Assembly (NCBI GenBank): GCA_963804495.1
Contig: CAWDQN010000010.1
Location: forward strand, 62,001 to 126,000
Direction of reading: 5' to 3'
DNA length: 64,000 nucleotides
Origin: Rhodovastum sp963804495
GTDB lineage: Bacteria; Pseudomonadota; Alphaproteobacteria; Acetobacterales; Acetobacteraceae
This document shows positions 56,985-64,000 of this stretch, piece after piece. Position 1 is the first letter of the stretch; every line of letters begins with the position of its first letter. The notes under the pieces are model-generated. The model saw only the letters and a program-made list of their open reading frames with translations, searched no databases and was not told where the DNA came from. A program made the position numbers and the translations under genes.

Positions 56985-58898
56985 ATGGTGAAAGATACGA
57001 AAACATTGCTGTCGCTGAGCGGCCCGGCCGCGAAGGACCTGGTGCCGGTCCGACTTGCTGCCACCGAAACGATAAGCGCCCTGTTCCGTTTCGAAGTCGA
57101 CGCCGTGGCGCCCGATGTCATCGATGCCGTTTCGGTTCTCAATCAGCCGCTCTGCGTGCATCTCAACCATGGGGATGCACCGACGCGGTATTTTCACGGC
57201 ATCGTCGCCGAGTTCGGCCCGATCGGCGAGGCGGCGCCGGAGGGCAGGTATTACCGGCTTGTGCTGGTGCCGCAGCTGGCGGAAGCCGGCTTGCGGATCG
57301 ACTGCCGGCTGTTCTTCAAGAAGACTGCGCAGGACATTCTCAACACCCTGTTCAGTGACGCCGGCGTGACCGAGCTGGCATGGCGCCTCTATACCCAGCC
57401 GGTGCCGCGCGACGCGACGGCGCAATACAATGAGACGTCGTTGCATTTCGCGACAAGGCTGATGGAGGAGGAGGGCTGGTTCTATTTCTTCGAGCACACG
57501 CAGGATAAGCACACTCTGGTGGTGACCAGCGGCAATAACGGCTTCCAGGCGATCAAGGGCGGCACGCTGCGCTTTGGGCCAGGGACCACCTCGGACATGC
57601 TGACCAACTGGCAGGTGCCGGTCGCGCTGACGCATGGCAAGATCAGCTTGCGCGACTACGACCCCGACGTGCCGTCCAAGCAGTTGAAGGCGGACAAAAG
57701 TACCGTGCTCAAGCACGGCGGCACCGCCATGCGTCATGTATTCCGCTGGCCGGCGTTGACGCGCGAGACGGCGCAGGTCGCGGACCGCGCAAAGTGGCGG
57801 ATGGAGGCGGCCGAGGCCGCCGTGTCGCTGGTGCACGCCGAGGGCGCCATGGCCAGCCTGGTGGCCGGCGGACGGTTCACCCTGCAGGACGTGGCCGGCG
57901 GACAAACGCCTTATGTGGTGCAGGAGATTGAACACCGCGCGCACGACGACGCGCTTCGGTCGGGCACCGGCAGTGCGAGTTACACCAACAGTTTCACCGC
58001 CTTTCCGAGCGCCGTGCCCTGGCGGCAGCCCATGACCACGGCGCGGCCGCGCATGGAAGGGCTGCACACCGCGATCGTGCTGGCCCCCTCCGGTGAGGAA
58101 ATCTACACCGATGATCAGGGCCGCATCAAAGTCCGGTTCTTCTGGGACTGGCGCGAGGATGCGACGGCCGACAACAGCGCCTGGGTGCGGGTCGTGCAGC
58201 CCTGGGCCGGCAATCAATGGGGCGGCCAGTTCATCCCGCGTGTGGGTACCGAAGTGGCGATTGCCTTCATGGATGCCGATCCGGACCGCCCGGTGGTGGT
58301 GGGCGGCCTGTATAACGGCACCGACAAGCCGATCTACCCGGTGGCGGAGAAAACCAAGTCCGGATTCCGCACCCGCTCGGTCACCAAAGGCGGCACGGAC
58401 GCGTTCAACGAACTGACGTTCGACGACGACAAGAACAACGAGGTCGTTTTCCTGCACGCGCAGAAAAACATGCTGACCGAGGTCGAGAACGACCAGACCC
58501 TGAAGGTCGACCATGACCGAACGGTCACGGTCAAGGGCAAGGAGACTGTGACGATCACCGGTGACCGGACGCACGTGGTCACCGAGGGCAACGACTCGCT
58601 GGAGGTCAAGCAGGGCAGCCGGTCGGTGGTGCTCGACATGGGCAATCAGTCCACCGACGCGAAACTCGGCAACATCTCGATCAAGGCCGATGTCGGCTGC
58701 ATCACGCTGGAGGCGTTGCAGTCGATCACCCTGAAGGTCGGGCAGAGTTCCCTGACCCTCACCCAAACCGGGGTGGAACTGAAAAGCGTCATGATCAGCA
58801 TTGAGGGGCAGGCGCAGGTCGAGGTAAAGGGTCCTTTGGTGACGGTGCAGGGCAGTGCGATGCTGACGCTCAAGGGCGGCATCACCATGATCAACTGA
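56985..58898 (+). CDS. vgrG: T6SS spike protein VgrG
   Basis: This 637-residue protein has a gp27-like base (FRFEVDAVAPDVIDAVSVLN, NETSLHFATRLMEEEGWFYFFE), a gp5-like OB-fold (IYTDDQGRIKVRFFWDWRED, RVVQPWAGNQWGGQFIPRVG) and the triple-stranded beta needle with repeated VTVKGKETVTITGDRTHVV-like strands, ending GGITMIN. No C-terminal effector domain is fused, so it is a structural spike carrying separate cargo. ATG 56985 lies 73 bp after the methyltransferase gene. PAAR two genes on would cap it. Confidence 0.96.
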   Translation: MVKDTKTLLSLSGPAAKDLVPVRLAATETISALFRFEVDAVAPDVIDAVSVLNQPLCVHLNHGDAPTRYFHGIVAEFGPIGEAAPEGRYYRLVLVPQLAEAGLRIDCRLFFKKTAQDILNTLFSDAGVTELAWRLYTQPVPRDATAQYNETSLHFATRLMEEEGWFYFFEHTQDKHTLVVTSGNNGFQAIKGGTLRFGPGTTSDMLTNWQVPVALTHGKISLRDYDPDVPSKQLKADKSTVLKHGGTAMRHVFRWPALTRETAQVADRAKWRMEAAEAAVSLVHAEGAMASLVAGGRFTLQDVAGGQTPYVVQEIEHRAHDDALRSGTGSASYTNSFTAFPSAVPWRQPMTTARPRMEGLHTAIVLAPSGEEIYTDDQGRIKVRFFWDWREDATADNSAWVRVVQPWAGNQWGGQFIPRVGTEVAIAFMDADPDRPVVVGGLYNGTDKPIYPVAEKTKSGFRTRSVTKGGTDAFNELTFDDDKNNEVVFLHAQKNMLTEVENDQTLKVDHDRTVTVKGKETVTITGDRTHVVTEGNDSLEVKQGSRSVVLDMGNQSTDAKLGNISIKADVGCITLEALQSITLKVGQSSLTLTQTGVELKSVMISIEGQAQVEVKGPLVTVQGSAMLTLKGGITMIN

Positions 58899-58903
58899 TC
58901 GCC

Positions 58904-59533
58904 ATGACGAACCCACCCATGTCACCCGCGACGCCGCCAACCGCCGGCAAAACCCCGTGCAAGCTCGGCAACGACTTGGCGCGCGTGGTGCCGCATCTGC
59001 AACTCGATGCACAGGGTGCGGCTACGATTGCCGGCTGCGCCAGCAGCGTGGAGGCGCTGGACCGGCTTGAGCGCGCCGGCTTGCTGATCGAGGCGACGCG
59101 CCTGATCGCGCACGCCCTGCCGGCGCGGGAGGCCGTGTGGTGGGCCTGCATGTGCGCCCGCCACACCGCCGCCTCCGGCGCCAATCCGCCGGCCGAGGCT
59201 GCGGTCCGCGCGGCGGCGGAAGAATGGGTGCGGCGGCAGTCCGACGCGCAGCGGCGCGCGGCTATGCAGGAAGCCGAGGCGGCGGGCTTTCGGAGCGCCG
59301 AGGCCTGGGCCGCGGTCGCGGCGTTCTGGAGCGGCGATTCGATGGCGCCACCGGAGGCTCCCAAAGTGCCGCCGCAACCGCATTTCACCGGCCTCGCGGT
59401 CGCCGGCGCGGTCGCCATCGCCGCCGCCCGCGGCCAGGCGACACGGCGTGAGGCGCGATTGCGCCGCTTCCTGGTCTCGGCGAAGGAGATCGCCGCAGGT
59501 GCCGCCGGACGCATTGAGCCGGAGACCGATTGA
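58904..59533 (+). CDS. T6SS-associated protein of unknown function (DUF6931-like)
   Basis: This 209-residue, Ala-rich helical protein opens MTNPPMSPATPPTAGK, then ALDRLERAGLLIEATRLIAH, LPAREAVWWACMCARHTA, AAAEEWVRRQSDAQRRAAMQ and FRSAEAWAAVAAFWSGDSMA. A weakly hydrophobic stretch (FTGLAVAGAVAIAAARG) and a basic tail follow. Position between vgrG (6-bp gap) and the PAAR gene (4-bp overlap) suggests an adaptor, chaperone or cargo-loading factor for the spike. I recall T6SS-linked DUF6931 proteins with this look but cannot confirm membership. Confidence 0.7.
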   Translation: MTNPPMSPATPPTAGKTPCKLGNDLARVVPHLQLDAQGAATIAGCASSVEALDRLERAGLLIEATRLIAHALPAREAVWWACMCARHTAASGANPPAEAAVRAAAEEWVRRQSDAQRRAAMQEAEAAGFRSAEAWAAVAAFWSGDSMAPPEAPKVPPQPHFTGLAVAGAVAIAAARGQATRREARLRRFLVSAKEIAAGAAGRIEPETD

Positions 59534-59823
59534 TGGGCCTACCCGCGAGCCGCGTGACCGACATGCATGTCTGCCCGATGGTCACCGGCGTCGTGCCGCA
59601 TGTCGGCGGTCCCATCATCCCTCCCTGCTGCCCGACCGTGCTGATCGGCAGCCTCCCGGCCGCCCGCGTCGGCGACATGCTGACCTGCGTCGGGCCGCCC
59701 GACACGATTGTGATGGGATCGCTCACCGTGCTGATCAGCGGCCAGCCGGCCGCCCGCATGACCAGCCAGTGCGCCCATGGCGGTATCGTCGTGTTGGGCT
59801 TCCCCACGGTGCTGATCGGCTGA
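59533..59823 (+). CDS. PAAR-domain spike-tip protein
   Basis: This 96-residue protein consists of one PAAR domain with the repeated GLPASRVTDMHVCPMV, VLIGSLPAARVGDMLTCVGP and VLISGQPAARMTSQCAHGG motifs. Conserved His/Cys residues probably bind the zinc that stabilises the tip. It would sharpen the VgrG needle encoded just upstream. There is no C-terminal toxin extension, so any effector must bind separately. The ATG overlaps the previous stop (TGATG). Confidence 0.92.
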   Translation: MGLPASRVTDMHVCPMVTGVVPHVGGPIIPPCCPTVLIGSLPAARVGDMLTCVGPPDTIVMGSLTVLISGQPAARMTSQCAHGGIVVLGFPTVLIG

Positions 59824-59869
59824 CGGCAAGGGAAGGGCAGAGCCCTGGCCTTTCTTCCTTCGATTGCCG
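59824..59869. terminator. Hairpin after the PAAR gene, built from the dispersed repeat
   Basis: The outer arms CGGCAA (59824-59829) and TTGCCG (59864-59869) enclose the repeat core GAAGGGCAGAGCCCTGGCC and a T-rich TTTCTTCCTT stretch. It directly follows the PAAR stop and precedes the 3' end of the convergent phosphatase gene, so it can end both operons. Confidence 0.6.
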
Positions 59870-59969
59870 TGAGGACGCACGCAACAGCGCGCCACCGTGA
59901 TCGCCCCGGTTCCTGCCCATCGGCGTCGCCATCCAGGCGTCCTGGGTCACAAAGCCCGGCCGGGCTTGG

Positions 59970-60740
59970 CTAAAGAATGCCCCCCACGGCGCCGTAGTCG
60001 ACCGTGATGGCGGTGACATTGTCGGTTGCCTGGGCTTGCAGGGCGGCCGCGACGAGCCGCTCGGCGCTGGCATCGTCCGTTCCGGCGAGCAATTCCCCGA
60101 TCCGTGCCTCGGGGAGCGTCTTGCACAGGCCGTCGCTGCACAGCAGCAACCGGTCGCCTGCCACCAACCGGCCGGTGCGTTTTTCCAGATCGAGCACCTC
60201 CTCTCCGGCGCCGACGGCGCGCGTGATGATGTTGGCGTGCGGGTGGTGCTCGGCGTCCGCCGCGGTGATCGCGCCGCTTTCCAGCAGGTCCTGCACGACG
60301 CTGTGGTCGCGCGTCACTTGCGTCAGCGCGTTGCCGCGCAGCAGGTAGGCGCGTGAATCCCCCGCCCAGAGGCAGGCGAAATGGTCGCCGCGCGCCACCA
60401 GGACGACCACCGTCGTTGCAAGCATCACGCCGGCGCCACGAAGGTCCGCTTCGGCGCGCAGGCGCGCATGCGCGCCCTCGAGCCGGTGCCGGACCGCGAC
60501 GAGAACCTCGCCGGCGGAAAGGCCGACGTCGATGCCCTGCAGCGCGCTGGCGACCTCGGCCGAGGCGACCTCACCCGATTGATGCCCGCCCGCGCCATCC
60601 GCCACTGCCCAGATCCCGAGATCGGGCCGGTTCACGAAGGCATCCTCGTTGAGCCGCCGCACCATGCCGACATGGGTCGCGGCATGCGAGCGGAAACGCC
60701 CGAATTGGGCGCTGTCGTGAACGATCGCGGCGTCGGTCAT
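59970..60740 (-). CDS. PP2C-type protein phosphatase, T6SS-linked (PppA-like)
   Basis: This 256-residue PPM phosphatase shows RRLNEDAFV, the metal-binding VADGAGGHQSGEVAS, LWAGDSRAYLLR, LLLCSDGLCK and QATDNVTAI. It has the full set of acidic metal ligands and no extra domains, so it is a cytosolic Ser/Thr phosphatase. It would reverse phosphorylation by the kinase at 39097. Its ATG overlaps the tagF stop, giving an operon tssM-tagF-pppA. Confidence 0.92.
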   Translation of the reverse strand: MTDAAIVHDSAQFGRFRSHAATHVGMVRRLNEDAFVNRPDLGIWAVADGAGGHQSGEVASAEVASALQGIDVGLSAGEVLVAVRHRLEGAHARLRAEADLRGAGVMLATTVVVLVARGDHFACLWAGDSRAYLLRGNALTQVTRDHSVVQDLLESGAITAADAEHHPHANIITRAVGAGEEVLDLEKRTGRLVAGDRLLLCSDGLCKTLPEARIGELLAGTDDASAERLVAAALQAQATDNVTAITVDYGAVGGIL

Positions 60741-61375
60741 CGCGGGGCCATCCCGCCGACTGCCAGTCCGGAAGCCCAGCGATCGTCGAGCAGGGCCGCG
60801 AATCCGGCACCCTCAGGCAATTCGGTGCCGGTCACGTGCCGTGCGGCGACCCGCGGTCCGCCGTCGGTCCACCAGACGGCGGTGCCGGGCGCGACCTCCG
60901 GCCATGGGATGTCCGGCCCAGGTCCGGACGCCGACAGGTCTTCGGCCCCGGCCAGGGCGTCGGCGGCACGACGGGCCAGCACATCGGGCGCGAGGTCGTA
61001 TTCAAGCGCGTCGCGGCCGGCCGCCTCCAGCGCGCTGAGAAAACCTGCCAGGCGGCCCGGCCATGTCGTCCAGTCGAACCCGGCGGTGGCGGCCAGGGTC
61101 AACGGGTAGTAGCGGCCGGCCTTGTCCACGCTGGGCAGCCAGACGCCGATCACGCCGTCGCCGCCACACAGGCCGGGCGGCAGCATGAACCGCCAGACCG
61201 GGGCCTCCAACCAGGACGCGCGCCAGGAGTCTCCAGCGAGGTCCTGGGTGCCGGCCATGCCGCGCTGCCACCAGGCGTCCCATGGATCGGTAAAGCTCCG
61301 CGGCAGGTTTTCGCGGACGAAATCGCCACGCGCCGGCAGCTTGCCGAAGATGCCGGCGCGCGCCCCCTGCATCAT
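60737..61375 (-). CDS. tagF: T6SS-associated protein TagF
   Basis: This 212-residue protein has the TagF hallmark GIFGKLPARGDFVRENLP near the N-terminus, DPWDAWWQRGMA, PVWRFMLPPGLCGG and VIGVWLPSVDKAGRYYPLTL. TagF represses T6SS assembly post-translationally in Pseudomonas and Agrobacterium, in the latter often fused to PppA. Here the two are separate but overlap by 4 bp. ATG 61375 overlaps the tssM stop. An in-frame extension upstream lies in tssM and is not conserved. Confidence 0.92.
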   Translation of the reverse strand: MMQGARAGIFGKLPARGDFVRENLPRSFTDPWDAWWQRGMAGTQDLAGDSWRASWLEAPVWRFMLPPGLCGGDGVIGVWLPSVDKAGRYYPLTLAATAGFDWTTWPGRLAGFLSALEAAGRDALEYDLAPDVLARRAADALAGAEDLSASGPGPDIPWPEVAPGTAVWWTDGGPRVAARHVTGTELPEGAGFAALLDDRWASGLAVGGMAPR

Positions 61376-64000
61376 TGCACGGTCGGGCAACGGAATTCCG
61401 GCAAAAGACCCGGCGCGAACGGGTTCAACACCGAGCCGGCACGGATTTCGAACGACGCTTCGCGAACGCCAAGCTGCAGGGAGAGCGTGTAGCGTTCTGG
61501 CGCCCCGGCCTGTTTCAACACCCCGCGGTTGAACATGCGGAACATCGCCCATGGCCCGGTATCGGACAGCACGCCGGTTCCCCCGGGAGGCGGCGGGTCG
61601 AAGACCAGTCGCACGTTCTGCGTCAGCGTTGGGCCCGGCCAGGTGATCTGCGTCGCGCGCGGCGGCCCGTGGCTGTAGACCACCGAGGTGCCGTCGAAAT
61701 CGAGGCTCACCTGGGTCGCACCATCATCCAAATGCACCGGGGTGATGTCGAAGCGGACCGCCGGCGTGGTGCTGCCGGCGGCGAAGAACAGGTCGCGGAT
61801 CACCGAGGCGCGCTGGAACTGCACCACATCGGCGGGCGAAACAGGGGGGGGCACACCGTCAGCCGGCTGCGGCTTCCAGACCGGACCGGAGGTGTCGACA
61901 TAGGGGCGAAGCTGGGTGTTGAAGAACCCGTCGATCATGCCGCCGGGCGCGAACAATTTGGCGAAATCGCCGATCGGCGTCTCCAGCGTGCTGCCGGGCA
62001 CGAAGGGGAAGCGGCCGTTGACCGCGACCGGACACAGCGCCGCCGGGCCGCCGGCACCGTTATAGGCGGCGGCCACCTGCTGGCGGGCGCCACCGCCACG
62101 CAGCACGGTACCGGAACCGGCCATGGCCAGCAGCCAGCGCGCCACTGGCTGTGGTTGGCGTTGTGCCTCCGCGCGCAGGGCCAGTGCCGGGTCGTTGCCG
62201 CCGGTGGCCGGCGGCGCGGTGGCGCCGATCGGGGCGGCGGCGAGTTTGGCCAGCTGCTGCTGCAAATCGTTGAGCGACTTCAGCACCTGGTCGATCGGTG
62301 CGGCCCCGTTGCCGGCCACCAGGTCGCGCAGTTGCTGATAGCGTTCGTCGATTTCGTGCCCAGGTGGCAGGGCTTGCGGGCCGCCCGCCGGGCCGCCGCC
62401 GAGCAGCGTCGACAGCCGCGAGGAGGCCTGCACCACTGCTCCCGACGCGGCGGCCTGCGCGCTTGCCGCCAGATCGGCGACGGCGCCACCGCCAGCGATC
62501 GCCGGCGGTGGTTTCGACAGGGTCAGCTGGCGCGCCATGGAGGTCAGCAGGTCCTTCATCGGCGACTGCGGCGAGGCCAGGATGTAAAGGTCCTGCGCCG
62601 CCTGCGTCAGGCTGCGCAGCGGCACCAGATCAAGATCCTGCAGCATGAAGTCCCACGCCTTGGCGTAGTCCGCCTCGTACAGGGCGATGACGGAATTTTC
62701 GAGGTCCTTGATCTGCGCGCCGTCCAGGTTGATTTGCGCGGTCTTGCCCAGCACCCAGCTTTCCGAGGCGACCTCGCGGGTGGCGCCCGGCAGCGCCGGC
62801 AGCAACACTTTGTGAAACCCATCGACGGTCAGGAAGCCGGGCACGCCCTCGGTCAGCGGCTTACCGGAAGCGCGCACCACCACTCCCACGCCGGCCGGGC
62901 CAAGCACCTCGCTCGGTCGCCAGGGCGGCAGGCGCTGCGCCGCCGTGGAGGGCTTGATGCGCGAATACACCCGCGCCGCCAGCGGCACCCGGCTGAACGT
63001 CGCCCTTGCCTCGGCGACGAGCTTGTCGTCGAGCGAAACCGGCACCGGCAGCAAGGGCAGCAGCGCGTCGAGGTGCCCATCCAGCGCCGCCACCATCGGC
63101 GCGTTGAAGGCGCCGGAATACGTCGCCTGCCAGTCGATCGTCATCCACTCGCGCACCAGGCCGGGGTCGAGCGGCCCCTGGCCGCCGAGCATCAGATAGA
63201 CCCGGGTGGCCTCATACAGAAAATCCGGCCGGGTGAGGTTGCCGCGCATCTGCGCTTCCAGCCGCCAGATCAGCCGCGGCAGCAGGGCGTATTGCAACGC
63301 GTCGCGATAGACCGCCTCGGCGCCGGCGCGCAGCTTGTCCGCCTGCGACAGGCCGAAGTCCCATTGGCCGCCGTCTTGCCCGGCGTGGGCGAGATCCCTA
63401 GCGGCATTCAACAGCGGCAGCAGGCGCGGCAGATCGGCGTCGGCCACGGGGTCGAGCGGCACGCCCCTGGTGGTCGCCTCATAGGCGCCGAGCGCTGCGG
63501 CCATGGCGTCGATGTCGCGCTGGCCGTTGTGGTCGCCGGCGAACAAGGAACCGGTCCCCGCGAGCGCGGCCAGCGCCACCGCGGCAAATGCCGCCGCCCG
63601 CAGCGCCAGCCGCCGGCGCGCCGCACCTGGCGGCTCGCTGACCAGCATGGCCTCGCCAAAGATCACGCCGGACAGCAGCCGGCCGAGGAAATAGCTGCGG
63701 CCCCGTTCGGGGCGCAGGCTGGCGGCCCGCCGCTGGTCGAGGCCGAAGGCGCGCGCCATGGCGCCGGTCAGCCGGTCGATCGGCGTGCCTTCCTGCGTGC
63801 CTGACGTGAAATAGACACCGCGCAGCAACGGCGCTGGGTCCAGCCGCGAGCCGCCGAATGCCTCGGTCAGAAAGGCCTGCAGCGGCTCCGCGAGGGTGGC
63901 GACCTGCAGCGGAAACCCGGCAATCAGCGCCCGCCGGTCGGGGCTTCGTTCGGCTTGCAAGCGATCGAACAGCCGCTCGTTCAGCCGCTCCACCAGCACC
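61372..64000 (-). CDS. tssM: T6SS membrane-complex protein TssM (IcmF), C-terminal part
   Basis: At least 875 residues are visible and the gene continues past the right edge. The N-terminal end of this piece is the cytosolic IcmF part (LVERLNERLFDRLQAERSPD, LLRGVYFTSGTQEGTPIDRL). A membrane helix follows (about RLALRAAAFAAVALAALAGTG), then the large periplasmic domain with FFNTQLRPYVDTSGPVWKPQ and the C-terminal ITWPGPTLTQNVRLVFDPPP and GPWAMFRMFNRG. TssM spans the inner membrane and reaches TssJ. TssL and TssK probably lie beyond 64000. Its stop overlaps tagF. Confidence 0.95.
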   Translation of the reverse strand, partial: VLVERLNERLFDRLQAERSPDRRALIAGFPLQVATLAEPLQAFLTEAFGGSRLDPAPLLRGVYFTSGTQEGTPIDRLTGAMARAFGLDQRRAASLRPERGRSYFLGRLLSGVIFGEAMLVSEPPGAARRRLALRAAAFAAVALAALAGTGSLFAGDHNGQRDIDAMAAALGAYEATTRGVPLDPVADADLPRLLPLLNAARDLAHAGQDGGQWDFGLSQADKLRAGAEAVYRDALQYALLPRLIWRLEAQMRGNLTRPDFLYEATRVYLMLGGQGPLDPGLVREWMTIDWQATYSGAFNAPMVAALDGHLDALLPLLPVPVSLDDKLVAEARATFSRVPLAARVYSRIKPSTAAQRLPPWRPSEVLGPAGVGVVVRASGKPLTEGVPGFLTVDGFHKVLLPALPGATREVASESWVLGKTAQINLDGAQIKDLENSVIALYEADYAKAWDFMLQDLDLVPLRSLTQAAQDLYILASPQSPMKDLLTSMARQLTLSKPPPAIAGGGAVADLAASAQAAASGAVVQASSRLSTLLGGGPAGGPQALPPGHEIDERYQQLRDLVAGNGAAPIDQVLKSLNDLQQQLAKLAAAPIGATAPPATGGNDPALALRAEAQRQPQPVARWLLAMAGSGTVLRGGGARQQVAAAYNGAGGPAALCPVAVNGRFPFVPGSTLETPIGDFAKLFAPGGMIDGFFNTQLRPYVDTSGPVWKPQPADGVPPPVSPADVVQFQRASVIRDLFFAAGSTTPAVRFDITPVHLDDGATQVSLDFDGTSVVYSHGPPRATQITWPGPTLTQNVRLVFDPPPPGGTGVLSDTGPWAMFRMFNRGVLKQAGAPERYTLSLQLGVREASFEIRAGSVLNPFAPGLLPEFRCPTVQ

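Noticed and set aside
56985..59823. Possible fused toxins on VgrG or PAAR.
   Set aside because: VgrG ends at the beta-needle and PAAR is a bare 96-residue domain. No extension or nuclease, lipase or amidase motif is present.

Overview
The window looks like chromosome of a GC-rich alphaproteobacterium, most likely Rhodospirillales and plausibly Acetobacteraceae. The evidence is the secY-adk-rpsM gene order, an ATP12-type F1-ATPase assembly chaperone, strong G/C bias at third codon positions, frequent GTG/TTG starts and many ATGA overlaps. The genus cannot be fixed from the sequence alone.

Layout. (1) 1-10.9 kb: the distal S10/spc/alpha ribosomal superoperon, from the end of rpsC through rplQ, with secY and adk in the middle and a promoter candidate in the 666-bp adk-rpsM gap. 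Ribosomal protein L5 carries an unusual Gly/Lys-rich N-terminal extension. (2) 11.0-24.6 kb: housekeeping genes: rarA, an RluA-family pseudouridine synthase, an AsmA-like protein, ATP12 chaperone, acylphosphatase, a DedA-like membrane protein, a glycosyltransferase-like protein, lipB, tRNA-Leu(GAG), a DEAD-box helicase, an exported phosphoesterase and a MATE transporter. (3) 24.7-39.0 kb: a redox and nitrogen block. It holds a very large 2-oxoacid:ferredoxin oxidoreductase, a single-chain fusion of the two subunits of an NfnAB-type ferredoxin:NAD(P) oxidoreductase (ATGA-coupled to it), then gltB and gltD. (4) 39.1-64.0 kb: a type VI secretion system (T6SS) of the 'imp' type. A minus-strand trio (Ser/Thr kinase, haem-c/HAMP membrane sensor, pseudo-caspase) lies beside minus-strand hcp and clpV. 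A divergent plus-strand unit runs tssA, tssB, tssC, a second tssC-like gene, a tagJ-tssE fusion, tssF, tssG, a methyltransferase, vgrG, an unknown protein and PAAR. The minus-strand pppA, tagF and tssM run off the right edge. tssJ, tssK and tssL are not in the window and may lie beyond 64000.

How the genes fit together. The oxidoreductase could pass 2-oxoacid electrons through ferredoxin to the Nfn-like enzyme and so supply or balance the NADPH used by GltBD. In the T6SS block the kinase and phosphatase imply phosphorylation control. The tight kinase/haem-sensor/pseudo-caspase operon is a plausible input module in place of the TagQRST proteins known from Pseudomonas.

Two cross-cutting observations. 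A dispersed palindromic repeat (core close to AAGGCCAGGGC-N3-GCCCTGG) sits at the 3' ends of most transcription units. Four conserved genes (rplQ, the ATP12 gene, the DEAD-box helicase gene, clpV) each contain one single-base frameshift. Because rplQ is normally essential, sequencing or assembly indels are the simplest explanation.
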